NCBI GenBank assembly: GCA_034770075.1
Contig: CM068382.1
Location: 17,230,616 to 17,294,615, forward strand
Source: Aralia elata
Taxonomy: Eukaryota > Streptophyta > Magnoliopsida > Apiales > Araliaceae
DNA: 64,000 nt
Direction: 5' to 3'
In this document: one piece after another, positions 1 to 12,169 of the stretch
Numbering within the stretch: the stretch's first letter is position 1
How the letters are laid out: each line of letters starts with the position of its first letter
Notes under the pieces: model-generated
Database searches by the model: none
What the model was told of the DNA's origin: nothing
The model's input: only the letters and a program-made list of their open reading frames with translations
Position numbers and translations under genes: made by a program

Positions 1-362
1 AGCTTGGAAGAAACTAGCTTTGATGATCATGGATACTGATGTAAGCCTTAGTTAAATTTTTTTTGAATTTCTATGTAACCAAATATTCCAGAGCACACAG
101 ATAAAAATTAAAAACCTAGGAATATTATGAGTAGGAATATATAGGGGTAAAATTAGTAGCATTAGACTTAAGTCACTCCAAAAAAGTTCCTTGAAAAAAC
201 GATGGATTCGATGAAACCTACATTGGTAAAATACTCTGTACCTTGCAAAGAGACAATTCTGTTTTGTTTATGTAAAAAACGAAAAATAAAGTAACACTCC
301 TACTAGATAACTATAATAAAAGTACTCCGACATGTACCCCTCTAATTTTGAGGTAACAATTT
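1..362. other. AT-rich intergenic DNA, left flank of Tat element
   Basis: I see no gene here. From about 205 onward the sequence matches the left flank of the second retrotransposon (about 15295-15463), so it is part of a duplicated host segment described separately. Confidence 0.6.
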
Positions 363-367
363 GTATT
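205..367. repeat. Duplicated host segment, copy 1 (split by the Tat element)
   Basis: This stretch, joined to 14304-14362 after removing the retrotransposon, resembles 15295-15463 joined to 22227-22336. Shared blocks include GATGAAACCTACAT, ACTACTAGATAA, GTACCCCTCTAATTTTGA and TTACCCTTACAT, in the same order and spacing apart from small indels. With both retrotransposons removed the copies lie about 1.2 kb apart. It may be a local tandem duplication or two copies of an unrecognised dispersed repeat. Confidence 0.6.
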
Positions 368-1025
368 TGTGGGTCCAAGTGCATATTAGGGTTCACATGA
401 CCTAATTAAATTAAATGTACAAATTAGGGTTTACAAAAAACCTAATTAAATGTACAAATTAGGGTTCATGTGACCTAATTAAATGTACTAGACCCAGGGA
501 AGTCTCCACGTGTTCCAAGGCAGAAGACCCGTGGATGCGACCCATTTTGAGAATTGATTGAGGGATTGGATTGGTGGCTAGAAGAACAGGACAATTTGGG
601 CATTACTTTGATGATTAAAGGGCATTTCTGGAATTTCTCCTTTAAAACATAATTAAAGGGTATTTCGGGAATTTCTCTTAAAACATGTGCCTGGCATGTG
701 ACTATTTTCCAGAAAAACTCTATAAATAGCCCCTCTATTCCAAGAAAAGGAGATCGCTCTCAAGACATTACACTTAGACTCTTGGAAGCTCTAAACACTT
801 GAAACTCTCTCACAACTCGAAGACTCTAGAAGGCTCTTGGAATCCTTGCTACCCTAACCCGGTTTCCGGATTCTAGGAGTTCTGCCACGTGTCATTAGAG
901 TAATTGCCCACCTGTTCTTCTCCCCTCTTCAATCAATCAATCAGTTCCGTACTCTTCGTGGATTTCTCTCCTCTCCAGCCAATACGAAACCCTAACCCTA
1001 GCAAGGTGTAATTTTCTTACCTACA
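368..1025 (+). repeat. 5' LTR of Tat element
   Basis: 658 bp, TG...CA ends. TATAAATA at 721-728 is the likely TATA box, with transcription probably starting a few tens of bases downstream. Near-identical to 13642-14298. Confidence 0.95.
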
Positions 1026-1031
1026 TTTATT

Positions 1032-1049
1032 TGGCGACTCTGCTGGGGA
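1032..1049 (+). other. Primer binding site (tRNA complement)
   Basis: TGGCGACTCTGCTGGGGA begins with the complement of a tRNA CCA end, 6 bp after the LTR. It resembles primer sites of Ogre/Tat elements, reported to use tRNA-Arg. The tRNA identity is from memory, not checked. Confidence 0.8.
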
Positions 1050-1070
1050 GGTGTAGAATTCGTGAAGGGT

Positions 1071-3512
1071 ATGCCCACAACTCGAAGTGGGAGAATTACA
1101 GGAAGAGTTTCACCGACAACAAGCATCACTTCACCGGATCCGATTCCAAGGCAAGTAAATCTAGTGCCCCAAAGCGCGAATCTGGATTTTGATCAACCCA
1201 TCCTAGAAGACGTTTCAGAAGGAAGTTCAACATCACCTCAAATGGCTGATCAACAACAAACCAGTGCTAGACAGCCAAACGCAGGAAGGCAAGGTGAGGA
1301 GGTCACTGGAGCGCAGACAACTGCGAATGCTGTGCAGATAGAAATGCTCAAAGCCTTACAGGAGACACGAGAAGGCCAAGGGATGATGATGACCATGATG
1401 TTGGAGATGCAGAGGAAGCAAGAAGGAATGGGGAATTTCCGTCAGCAGTTGATGCAAATCCCCACTTTCAGGGCTATGTTCCCAGGAAGTTCGCAGGGGG
1501 AACGAGCAGAAGTGGAGGACAACAGCAACAACAAAGAGAATCCGACTGTGCTGCCAACAACGGAGAGTCAGCTGATTCCAATCATCAACTTGGAGCCCCA
1601 AAACAGCGGTGATGTGCCACAACTCAGATTGGAAGCAAGTCAGCCTCAGCCCAACATCATCCCGACTACTCTCCCAGCATTTTCACAAGTGCAGATACCG
1701 ACCATCCCGAGCTACATCCAACGAGCAAGCCAACAAGCACCACCGATTCAAATCGTGCAAGATGGAAGTGTACACCAGCCAACTTCCTTACCATACCCAC
1801 CACCTATGCATCAATACATCACAGCCCCTCAGAGAGTCCATACCACGAGCCAGTATGTGACGAAGGATGATATGATCGACGTGATCAATCAACTTCGCAA
1901 GCAGACATCCCGACCTTCAGAGTTGGACTTTACTCCACCTTACCCGGCACACATACGAAGACAACCTTACCCGGCAGGGTATATTGAGCATCCCCCGCAG
2001 TTCCCAAAGTATAACGGGGAGAAAGGGAATGCCAGGGAGCATATTGCCAGGTTCGTGGAGTCGATGTCTTCGTGGTTGGGTTATGATGAGGTGAATAACC
2101 ACAATCTGTTGATGAGGGAATTCAACAAGACTTTGACAGATAATGCCTTCAGTTGGTACTACAATTTGGAGAAGGGATCAGTCCATGATTGGGATGATCT
2201 GAAATTACAGTTTTTTAAGAAATTTTTCTATGTGCAGAAACAAGTAACTATTGTAGAGCTGATGCGGTTCAAGCAGAAGCCGAACGAGGAGCTGTCAGAT
2301 TATGTGGACAGATTCAGGGCCCAAGCACAGAAGTGTGCAGAGCCAATTGAGGAGAAGAACTTGGTTAGCATATGCAATAATGGTGCTCTAGACTCCTTCA
2401 AGCCCCATCTCATTACAAAGGCATGTGATTCATTTGCGACTCTCTCATCATTTGCACAAGATTTGGGAGGAATAATGACAGTACCCACCAGCCATGCCAC
2501 GGTTACATGGAAGGGTAAGAGAACAGCAACTGTGGCTTTGGCTGACTCTCAGTCAAAACCACAAGGGGGCAAGAGGGAGAAGAACGAGCGAGGTAAAGGG
2601 AAACACGGAGACAAGTATACTAGAATGCCAGTTCCAGAGGCTATCACATGTAGTGAGAAGGCCTTTAGAGACCTGTATGAGCAATGGGTAGAACATGGAG
2701 TGGTGAGGCCTCCGAAGCCTAGATTTGTTGTGACCGAAGAAATAAAAAGAAGACCAGACTTTTGTGTATACCACCAGTACGCAGGACACTCCACTATTGA
2801 TTGTTATAGTCTGCGAAGAATATATCATGAAAAGCTGGCAGCAGGAGAAATTGAGCTGGGAAAAGGAAGCAGCGTGCATGACAAGCCACTGCCTAATCAC
2901 AAGGGAAAAGAAACGTGCAACACTATTACTCATAGTGAGGCACCAGAAGTGGGGATGATGGAGAATGCAGAAAGGATGGAAGAAATGATGGATGTTGATC
3001 CAGGCCTGCAGGTGACGGCATTGATGAATGGAGTTAAATTCAGAAAAAATTTCGACCAGATAGGGTTGGCTAAGGAAGCAAGGATAGAGGCAACCAGGGC
3101 AATCATCAAAGCAGTCGAAACCCAAGAGACCTGCATGGCGGTAAGCAAAGGATTTGTGAAGGCAATGGAAGAGGAAGAAAGCAAGATATCTTTCTCTAAA
3201 GCTGACAGAGAGATAAGATACCCGCACAACCGACCGCTGTATGTGACGGCAATCATAAATGGAATAGAGGTGCGGAGGGCGTTCATCGACAATGGAGCGT
3301 CTATAAATATTATGCCCTACACTGTGTTTAAGCAGTTAGGCCTGCCGGAGAGAAGAGAAATTGTGAAAGAAACCAACAAACATCACAGGGTTTGCCAACC
3401 AAAGTGCCAGAACCCTGGGACACATCAAGGTGGACATGCAGGTTGGAAAGATTCGAGGACCTGTAATGTTTCCATGTTACCGAGGTGGATGCAGCGTATC
3501 ATGTCTTGCTAG
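1071..3512 (+). pseudogene. gag: Gag and start of protease, Tat element
   Basis: Structural protein of the retrotransposon particle. I take the first ATG at 1071; the open frame extends a few codons upstream. A long Gln/Pro-rich N-terminal region is followed by a Retrotrans_gag domain at about residues 310-430 (it starts near HPPQFPKYNGE). A Cys/His motif (CVYHQYAGHSTIDC) lies near residue 570. A protease domain begins near residue 720 with DNGAS in place of the usual DTGA/S. From about 3380 the frame no longer reads as protease: the VLLGRAWQ-like C-terminal part of the domain lies in another frame near 3470-3540. At least one frameshift therefore breaks the protease before the stop at 3510. 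Confidence 0.9.
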
Positions 3513-4079
3513 GAAGGGCTTGGCAAAACGACTATGGGGTGGTACCCTCCGTTTTTCATCAATGCCTTGAAAGCTATCTGGAAGGGAAAAGAAGTGAAGG
3601 TACCAGCAACCAGAAATCCTTTTGGACCAGAGGAGGCACACATCGCCGAAGCAACTTTCTTTGATGATGTCGCTGAAGAGGGAGAGAACCAGATTGCAAG
3701 ACCTGATTCTCTAAAATTAGTCAGTTGGGAGGAAGTACAGGCAGACAAGTTTGTGCCTGAGGAAAAAGAAAAGAAGAAGACCTCGAGACAAGGAGAATGT
3801 TCCAATAATAAGAAGCCGGTGGTAATAGACCTAGAGAAGGGAGAAAAAGGAGAAAAGAAAAGGCCAGCAGATCCTGAAGATGCCAGAAACATAATCAATG
3901 CCAAACGGACAGTGCAATCAGATGATGGCCAAAGAACGAAATGGGAGAGGGTTGTTAAACCTGACGGAAAGATAGTATTTCGCTTATGACGGTACAAGGG
4001 GGGAGAGCCCAAGGGAGAGTGCAAACCCAACGGCTCAGGAGGTGTCCCCCACTCCAGCAGTAATGAAGAAGAAGAAATT
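3513..4079 (+). pseudogene. Protease to RT linker, broken frames
   Basis: An open stretch at 3534-3989 in the gag frame encodes a charged Lys/Glu-rich linker typical of Tat elements between protease and reverse transcriptase. The upstream protease end and this linker are in different frames, implying a compensating pair of indels between about 3380 and 3590. A TGA at 3987, in an Arg context (probably CGA to TGA), separates the linker from reverse transcriptase. Confidence 0.75.
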
Positions 4080-6287
4080 GTGCAACAGAAAGTAGAACCA
4101 GCTCTAGAATGCTTTGAGGATAGGCCGAAACCTCAACAAAATGAAGTAGAAGAAGTGGATTTGGTAACAGATGGAGGAACGCCAAGACCGACTTACGTCA
4201 ACAAAAAACTGAATGCTGAGCAGAAAGAGGCGCTTGTGAAACTGCTGCGAGAGTATAGGGATGTCTTCGCTTGGAATTATGACGAGATGCCCGGGATTGA
4301 TAAAGAGTTGGTAGAGCACAATCTGAATGTAAGCCCGGGAATAAAACCAGTAAAGCAAGCTCCTCGCAACTATGCACCCGAAGTTGAAACCCAAATCAAG
4401 GAGGAAATCAAGAAGTTGCTGGAAGTAGGGTTCATCAAGCCAATTCAACATCCGATATGGTTATCCAGCATTGTACCAGTAAAGAAGTCAAATGGTCAGT
4501 TACGGATATGCGTGGATTTCAGAGACTTGAATAAAGCATGCCCAAAAGATATGTACCCATTACCCAACACAGACACTTTGGTAGATGCAACGGCTAATCA
4601 CGAGATGATGTCATTCATGGATGGGTTTGTGGGGTACAATCAGATAAAAATGTCAGTAGAAGATGCAGAGTTGACGGCATTTCGTACTCCGTTTGGGAAT
4701 TTCTACTATGTAGTAATGCCCTTCGGGTTGAAAAATGCGGGGGCAACTTATCAAAGGGCAATGCATGCTATATTTCATGACATGATTCATGATATAGTAG
4801 AAGACTATGTTGATGACATAGTAGTGAAATCCAAGAAGGCGACAACTCATGTGGAGGACCTGAGGAAAGTGTTTGAGCGATGCCGAAGATACAATCTAAA
4901 GATGAATCCGAAGAAATGTGCCTTTGGAATGACGACTGGAAAATTCTTAGGCTTCTTGGTGCATAACAGAGGCTTGGAGGTAGACCCAAGCAAGGCAAAA
5001 GCAGTTGTGGAGATGCCCCCACCAAAAACACAAAAACAGCTGAAGAGCTTTCTAGGAAAAGTTTCTTATATGAGAAGATTTATGCCAGCATTAGCAGAAG
5101 TCACAGAACCTTTTGGCAAATTGCTAAAAGGAAAGGCAAAATGGGACTGGGGGCAAGACCAACAACAAGCCTTCGAGAAGGTGAAGGGAATTTTGGCTTC
5201 AGCACAAACGATGGTAGTACCTCAAAGAGGAAAACCGTTGCAGTTATACATCACCTCTACCACAAAGTCTGTAGGGGGATTAATCACACAAGAAGTGGAT
5301 GGCGAGGAAAAACCTGTGTACTACATCAGCCGGATAATTAGAGGACCGGAAACCCGGTATTCGCAGGTGGAAAGACATTGCCTTGCATTGGTGTTTGTAG
5401 CGCAGAAAATGCGACATTATTTTTTGGCACACGAAGTGAAGCTTGCAACAAGAACTGACCCGATCAGATACCTACTGACTAAGCCGGCATTGGTAGGAAG
5501 ACCTGCAAGATGGATGATGATACTCTCAGAATATGATATCCAGTGTGTAACACCAAAGGCAATCAAATGTCAGGCTTTGGCAGATCTACTAGCTCAATTT
5601 CCAAATGGAGAATACGAACCTCCCTCTGAGGATCTTCCAGGGGGAGAAGTAGAAGAAGTTGACATAGTAGATGACGACTCGGAATGGTGGTATTTAGCCT
5701 TTGATGGGTCGTCTGCTGAAAGGAAAGGTGGAGCAGGCGTGGTGTTGACCACCAAAGAAGGAAAGGAAGTAGCTTTGTCATACAAGTTAGACTTCCCCTG
5801 CACGAACAATAAAGCAGAATATGAGGCGTTTATATTGGGATTATTAGCGGCTCGAGAGTTGGGAGCTAAACGCCTTAAAGTAAGGGGAGATTCAAACTTG
5901 ATTGTGCAGCAAATAAGAGGGCAATTCGCACTAAAGGAGCCTATATTGGCACCGTATCGAACTGTGGCACAAAAAGTGATGAAGGACTTCAGGAAGGTGG
6001 TTATTGAGTACGTGCCAAGAGGACAAAATAAACAACCTGATGCATTAGCCACGGTAGCATCTAGAGTATATGTCCAAGGAGAAGACCTAGATGTGAAGGT
6101 AATGAAGAGAACCCTCCCAACCACGGTGTTAGACTTGTTCCCCAAAGACCTGACCGATGATTGGAGACATAACATTTCCCATCAATTGCAAACGAAGGAG
6201 GGGACCATATCACCGGTGGAACTTCAGAAATACGCCATCATCAAGGGAGTCTTGTACCATAAAGAAACAGATGGGGTATTGACATGA
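4080..6287 (+). CDS. pol: Reverse transcriptase, RNase H and archaeal-type RNase H, Tat element
   Basis: Copies element RNA into DNA and degrades the RNA strand. Reverse transcriptase occupies about residues 90-340, with YVDD at about residue 240. A first RNase H/connection domain follows (about 375-500). A complete second RNase H comes next, with FDGSS, NKAEYEA, RGDSN and QPDALA supplying the four acidic residues (about 540-660). This RT, RNase H, extra RNase H order marks the Tat lineage. The catalytic residues I can see are intact. The frame continues from gag without a shift but is cut by TGA at 6285-6287, where CGA is likely ancestral, just before integrase. Confidence 0.93.
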   Translation: MQQKVEPALECFEDRPKPQQNEVEEVDLVTDGGTPRPTYVNKKLNAEQKEALVKLLREYRDVFAWNYDEMPGIDKELVEHNLNVSPGIKPVKQAPRNYAPEVETQIKEEIKKLLEVGFIKPIQHPIWLSSIVPVKKSNGQLRICVDFRDLNKACPKDMYPLPNTDTLVDATANHEMMSFMDGFVGYNQIKMSVEDAELTAFRTPFGNFYYVVMPFGLKNAGATYQRAMHAIFHDMIHDIVEDYVDDIVVKSKKATTHVEDLRKVFERCRRYNLKMNPKKCAFGMTTGKFLGFLVHNRGLEVDPSKAKAVVEMPPPKTQKQLKSFLGKVSYMRRFMPALAEVTEPFGKLLKGKAKWDWGQDQQQAFEKVKGILASAQTMVVPQRGKPLQLYITSTTKSVGGLITQEVDGEEKPVYYISRIIRGPETRYSQVERHCLALVFVAQKMRHYFLAHEVKLATRTDPIRYLLTKPALVGRPARWMMILSEYDIQCVTPKAIKCQALADLLAQFPNGEYEPPSEDLPGGEVEEVDIVDDDSEWWYLAFDGSSAERKGGAGVVLTTKEGKEVALSYKLDFPCTNNKAEYEAFILGLLAARELGAKRLKVRGDSNLIVQQIRGQFALKEPILAPYRTVAQKVMKDFRKVVIEYVPRGQNKQPDALATVASRVYVQGEDLDVKVMKRTLPTTVLDLFPKDLTDDWRHNISHQLQTKEGTISPVELQKYAIIKGVLYHKETDGVLT

Positions 6288-6290
6288 TGC

Positions 6291-7715
6291 TTGGGGAGGC
6301 TCGAAGCACAGCGCGTTTTGCATCAGGTACATGTAGAAAATTGTGGGTTGGCCGATATTGGATTGTATCGAAGGTTGCAGCGCCACGGGTATTATTGGCC
6401 TGAAATGAAGAAGGAAGCAGATGCACTTCAACGACGATGTGTTTCATGCCAAGAATACCCTGGGGAGGAGGAATGCGCCTTCATCGATGACATGGTGGAT
6501 TGGCGAATCCCTTATGTATAATTTTTACAAAGCGGCAATCTGCCTGCCGAAAAGAAGGACGCAATCTTGATAAAGAGAAAGTCACAACGATTCTTCTTGC
6601 AAAATGGAGAATTGTTTAGAAGAGGGTTCAATGGCAAGCCCTTACGGTGTTTGGAAGTAGGAGAGGCCAAAGATTTGGTCTACCAAATGCATAAAGACGA
6701 GCACCAAGGGGGAGCCAAGTTATACAAACAACTTATTGATCATGGTTATTACTGGTCAAAGATGGAAGGATATTGCTTGGATTTTGTCAAAAAGTGCCAT
6801 ATCTGCCAAATTCACGGGAATCTGATTCATGCTCCCGCTGTAAACCTACGGACCATAGCAACACGATGGCCCTTTCATACATGGGGAATGGATCTTATAG
6901 GTCCCATTCATCCTAATTCTAAAGGCAACATATGGATCTTGACGGCCACTGAGATGTATACAAAGTGGGTAGAGGCAATCCCTTTGAAAAAGGCTACGGG
7001 TCCAGCAGTGGCAAATTTCATTAAGGAACATATCATTTGTCGTTTCGGGATCCCGAAGATTATTCTGTCAGATAATGGAACTCCTTTCATTAATAGAGAC
7101 ATCAAAAGTCTGATGGAAAGATATAGGGTGAAGCACTACAAGTCATCGCCATACTACCCGAAAGGCAATGGGCAAGCAGAGGCCACAAACAAAACCTTGA
7201 TCAGGATCTTGTCAAAAACCCTAGATGATCATCCGAAGACATGGGCAGAGCAATTACCAATAGCATTATGGGCATATCGAACTTAAAAAAGAAAACCTAC
7301 GGATGAAACCCCATATGCTTTAGTTTATGGAGAAGAAGCTATCTTGCCCGCCAAAATAGAAATCCCTTCGGCTAGGATGAGACTCCGAAGCTTAGTCGAG
7401 GAAGAGAACCGACCAGCAGCCCTAGAGGCCTTAGCTGACTTCTGAGACCAAGCCAAAGAAAAATTGGAACGGTATCACGAAAGACTGCGACGACAATACA
7501 ATACCGTAGTGGTACCACGATAAATTCTGGTGGGGGACTTGGTGCTCAAGACAGCAAATCAAGTCATGAGGGGAACACCAACCACCAAATTTTACCCCAA
7601 ATGGGAAGGCCCGTATAGGGTACGAGAGATCTCCGAAAGCAGGTATTGCAAAATATCTCGCGTGGGATCAAATGTTATCTCAGGCCCATTGAACCTGAAA
7701 TGGGTAAAGAAATAA
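6291..7715 (+). pseudogene. pol: Integrase, Tat element, interrupted by stops
   Basis: Inserts element DNA into chromosomes. The zinc-binding HHCC region lies near 6690-6830 (MHKDEHQGG to KCHICQIHG). The DDE core is complete: Asp in GMDLIGP, Asp in LSDNGTPF and Glu in NGQAEATNK. The C-terminal part ends near 7713. All pieces share one frame but are separated by stops at 6519 (TAA), 7284 (TAA), near 7443 (TGA) and near 7520 (TAA). Several fit C-to-T change of CAA or CGA. The catalytic core alone is open (6567-7286). An upstream fragment at 6291-6521 duplicates part of the zinc-binding motif. Confidence 0.9.
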
Positions 7716-7740
7716 TACACATGAGATAGTCATCACGAGA

Positions 7741-7845
7741 GTTATACTTTTAACTTCAAAAGTAGTTGAGGCACCTGACAATAAGCCCTCACAGTTATAC
7801 TTTCAAACTTTAAAAGTAATCGAGGCACCTGACCATAAGTCCTCA
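7741..7845 (+). repeat. Two-copy 52-bp tandem repeat after pol
   Basis: GTTATACTTT...GAGGCACCTGAC...TAAGxCCTCA occurs at 7741 and 7793. Short tandem repeats in the pol-to-LTR interval are usual in Tat elements. From here to 8239 I see no coding sequence, only AT-rich DNA with variants of TTATGCTTT. Confidence 0.8.
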
Positions 7846-8239
7846 ACCTGAAAAAATAAGTTACACTTTATCTCTAAAAGTGACGAACGTTATGCTTTAT
7901 TCGACAAAAGCAAGATTTATTATTTTTTTTTATGAAAATTTTGAAACGTTATGCTTTTCGTTAAAAGCAACTTGATCATCAATAAAATATCAAACTTTCA
8001 TTCACTTATTTTTCGAAAAGATATATATATACACGTTATTGATAACATTCATGTTTATCTATTCATAAGACCTATTATTGCCTTGGAGTATTAATTTGAG
8101 TAACTTGAAATTCAATAATAAATATTGAGTTTTGAGGAATCATTCAAATTAAAGGCAATCAACAAGGTTAAAGAAACTCTAATTTGATAAATAAAATATG
8201 TGTAAATGAGTTTCTGAAACAGGAAAAGGAAAAAAGAGA

Positions 8240-11200
8240 CTACAGCAAGTCATGATCTAAAGGCCACGACATATCAAACTGCAACGAAGGCATAGTTAAG
8301 GCCTCCAAATCACTAATGGCAGCATCCTGAATCTTGAGATTTTCGGCTTTTGATTTCTTGACATCTTGAGTAGCTGACTCTAAGTCCTGGAGCCGTCGCT
8401 CTAAAACCTCCTGAAGTTGAGACTTTAAACCTTGCGCATGGATCTTCAATTTGTTTATGGCTTCGTCAAACTCTGAGATTTGTGCTGAAAAGGAGTCATC
8501 TTCACACTTACGTATAGCAATCTCCGAACGTAGCTCAACAAGGTTGAAATTCAACTGGAGGAGATCCAGCCTAGCCCGAAAAGGGGACATGTCAACACCC
8601 ACAGCCGCAAGGTCGTCTACATCATCACTAAATTTCTTCAAGTCCTCAGCCCGCAAAGAGTATAAGGAAAGAGTGTGCAACCCAAGCACAAGGCCTGCGA
8701 GCTGATCTAGGAAGAAGGTCTGGGCAGAAGACGCCTTAATAATCAGCTGGTCGAGTATATGTGGGAACCGAGTTAAGAGGCGCTCAAGACTTTCCCGACT
8801 AGATGATGATATCCGGAAGCTCCTCCAAGAAACAAGGTCTCCGTTTGGATTGAATGAAGCTCTGACAGGAGCAACTTTGGAGGCCATCATAGAATTTGTT
8901 GAGATAAAGGATGGAGGAGCACGGGGCTGCTGGGATGCTGATGAATTCATAACGCCTTGGTTATCCGGAAGACAGCTTGGAGGATACCCGAGGTCATTAT
9001 CTAGCGAGGTGTCAACATCCGGATTAAAAGCATCGAATGAGGCAAGCGCATCAACAGGCAAAGGCAACTCTTGCATCTTCTCACTCTGGAAAACAAGAAA
9101 AGAAAAAAAATATAATATATTTGGAAAAAATAATAAATAAAAAAAATGATATATTTACCAAAGAAAGATACTCACAAGATAGTCAATGGAAAAGTAGTTG
9201 GGAGATGCTACCGAAGGCGGAATGTCGCTCAACCCACCCAAGATGCTGTCTATAATGCCCTCCCGAGAACTCAACAACTCGGTAGAATCCTTCTGGGGAG
9301 GACACACATCAGCAATAGTTTCAGCAGGATCCTCCCTCGCGGAAGCAGAAGTCTTATCAGTCTCCTTAGGCCTATCATGTGGAGAAGCTGGAGGAGGGTT
9401 TGAGGAAATTATTGCATCCTCCAAAACAAGGCTCGAACTCACATCAGATAAAGTGTCTCGAGCATCAAGACTGACACAAGCTTCGTGGGATGGCGATGAC
9501 TCAACACTGATAGGTCGGGGAAGGTCGCAACTCGTAGAAGCCGTTGTGGTTTCCCCATTTGCAGTAATAGGCATAAACTCAAGAGGAGCATCCTCATCCT
9601 CTTCATCAGCATCGCCAATCTAAAAATGGTGGACATAATGATAAAAGAAATCATGACGGCAACTATATGGATAGTAACAGACATAAATGATGATACTACA
9701 AAAAGTATAAACACATACCAAATTTCTACGGCGTTTCTTGACTGGATCCTCGGCTACTGGCACAGTAGGACTAGCATCCTCAGGAGGGCGTTTTGCTAAT
9801 GGCCTTAAGCGAAGCCTGATGCCAGGACGGCTAACCGGGGACACGGTAGATGCCATAGGAGGAGCCACCTCTGAATCCGTAGGGGTAGATGTTCTTGTTC
9901 TTGAACGAGTAACTCTCATTTCCCCGGCATCAGAGGATCCCTGGGGAGGAACTGAAGGAAGAACTAGAGGAGACATCCGAGACACAGGTAACTGAGACAA
10001 GGCCCGTGGTGGAAGGTTCCTGGTGGTAGTAAGGGCCTGAACAGGAAGGATAACTGGAGAATGAATACCTGCTGATCTAGGAGACGAAGACTTAGGCCTT
10101 AAGGCCTCACGCTCAACAAGGCGGCTACTGACTGGCCATCGTTCTGAACGGACATTGGGCTTAGGAGAACATAACATCTTAATCCGTTGAAGACGCTTGG
10201 GAGGAGAAGCTGGTCTAGAGCACATCAGTGTGTCGTCCTCCCATCTCTTAAGATTGATTTACCAGTAGTTGCGTTCACCAGTAGTATACCGTCCACTTCG
10301 AGTAGCAGGTGGTATGATAAAAGCCGCGGGAAAGGATTTGTGAGGAGCACCTGGTGTTTCTGGAAAGGCCCATGCAAAAGAAGGAGAGGTGGACACGAAA
10401 TTGAGGAGAGCAGTCTCATAAGTTTCCTTGCAAGTACGGCCAAAGGGACGCTCCTGGTCAAATCCAAACTGCCTCATCACTCTATGAGGATTATAAAGTA
10501 CGGTACCGAAATCATTATCCTCAATAAAATATGGAAGCTCCGCAGCCCGAAGGAAGACGAACCAGGTCAATGAAGAACCGCTCAGCCCGTTGGTATTTAG
10601 ATAAGTGCGAGACTCACGCCTATAAAAGTGAGGAAGGTGACCATTATTTTCCGAGTGGTGAAGCATGAAAAATCATCAATGAAAAGCCGCAAGTCTGAGC
10701 TAAAGCAGTAATCAATCCAGCGGGCTGTCCGGGGGTCGATGTGGGGTAATAAAAAAGGGTCTGAAGACTTCTTCTTCCTCTTAGAAAGATGTTCAAAAGA
10801 AGAATAACCTTTGAAACGCTCGAAGAGGAAAAGCTGAAGGAAGGAGCCTGGAATGAAGCAATTCATGTCGTACCTGAGTAAATGAAAAGGAAAGGTTGAT
10901 AATTCAAGAAAAGAAGAGAAAAGTGCAATGTGAAAGACAGTTAATGAAAGGATGAAAACGAATACCTTCCAACAGATTCTCTCAAAGCGAAGGCCACCTC
11001 ATCTAAACGGCGATACAGGGTTCCCAGAAAGAGGGAAGCAAGAGGAATCTCCAAACCCCGAGATAGCAGAGCTGCTAAACTGAACATACGAACTGAGGGA
11101 CCATCAACAGGAGACCTGGAAAAGAGAAAACGAGATAACCACATAACCAGATAGGCTGCCAAAGGAAAAGGACAAGGCTCCTTACGAAAAGCAAGGACGG

Positions 11201-12169
11201 ATTGGTCATAAGTCGAACTATCCCACTAGTTAGTCTTGTAATCCCGAAAGAAGTAGCGTACCCAAGATAACCATGAAGTTTTTTGTCGGCTAGTGGTCTC
11301 GAAATCTGGAAGGAGTGTGTCACCTTTGAATCGTGAGACATAATGGGAAGACTGCTTGAAGGCCTCCATCAAATAGGAAACGCACTCAACATCTCTAGCA
11401 GACATACTAGATGGGTCACAAGAAGCCGAAGCGACAGCAGGGAGGCTACAAGATATAACCCAATATAAGCATATAATTTGAAAAAGAGAGGAGAAAATAA
11501 GAACGAATGAGAATTACAAAAAGAAAGGCTTACTGGTAGATAGCATAGACATCCTCTAGTGTAGGGGTGAATTCCCCCCAAGCAGTAACAAATGTGCATG
11601 AAGAGGAGCACCAGCGGGAAATCAACACAGTAAGAGCGTCATGATCCTGCTGAACACGTAGATCCCTACATAGCTGAATGCAGCGATATATGCCCGCGCT
11701 CTTTAGTATAGCCTTGTACTCCACATTCCCGAGGATCTCGTCAGTCCAATGTTGCCATCCTTGAAGACGGCTAGCTGAGTCAGACAGGAAGCGAAAGGGA
11801 CTGAAAGGGTATTCTTGTTTCTCTATGCACATGCGGGGAATGCGACCGGAATGGGGGAAGTCATCCCAACCTCCGCAAGCCGCGACATAAAGAAACAGGC
11901 CCTCTTTCTCTGGTGAAGGAAAAGTTGTGCGATCATAAGTCCGGACATGCTCCCAAAAAGTGTCAAAAGGCCCAAAAAAGGGAGCCTTTCCCCAATCATT
12001 GACGAAGGGAATTACCCTGGAAGTCTTCAAGTCTTCAGAACATCCGGTAGACGAAGCCTGCAAGTAAGAAAGATTCCACATGAGAATACTAAGGATGTCA
12101 AGTAAGGCATATGAACTTGAGTGGGCTTACCATGGCAAGGGGAGAATTTGAGCTTTTCACTTGAAATAC
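8240..12169 (-). pseudogene. Antisense six-exon plant mobile domain (PMD) gene carried by the Tat element
   Basis: I read six exons on the minus strand: 12169-12131, 12057-11534, 11445-10966, 10873-9719, 9619-9176 and 9085-8240. Junctions are GT/AG (donors GTAAGC, GTAAGC, GTATTC, GTATGT, GTGAGT). Frames join properly across every junction. The product, about 1160 residues, starts near MASSTGCSED. Exons 2-4 match the PMD (aminotransferase-like) family: WGEFTPTLEDVYAIY, LFLGTLYRRLDEV, LFLFERF and YNPHRVMRQFGFDQ. A Pro/Ser-rich linker with a basic cluster (KKRRRN) follows, then an acidic segment, then a probable coiled coil in exon 6. PMD proteins such as Arabidopsis MAIN/MAIL1 are nuclear and linked to silencing; the function here is unknown. 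The copy is decayed: a TAG in exon 3 (after YKTN), a TAA near 10259 and a frameshift near 10660. An upstream exon may exist. Confidence 0.82.

Noticed and set aside
2553..3227. 224-residue open frame on the minus strand within gag
   Set aside because: It is antisense to a well-supported gag region, with no recognisable domain and unusual Cys/Phe-rich composition.
5594..6175. 193-residue minus-strand open frame
   Set aside because: Shadow of the RNase H coding region, with no domain.
9198..9623. 141-residue plus-strand open frame
   Set aside because: Lies opposite exon 5 of the antisense PMD gene, whose splice sites and continuity are better supported.
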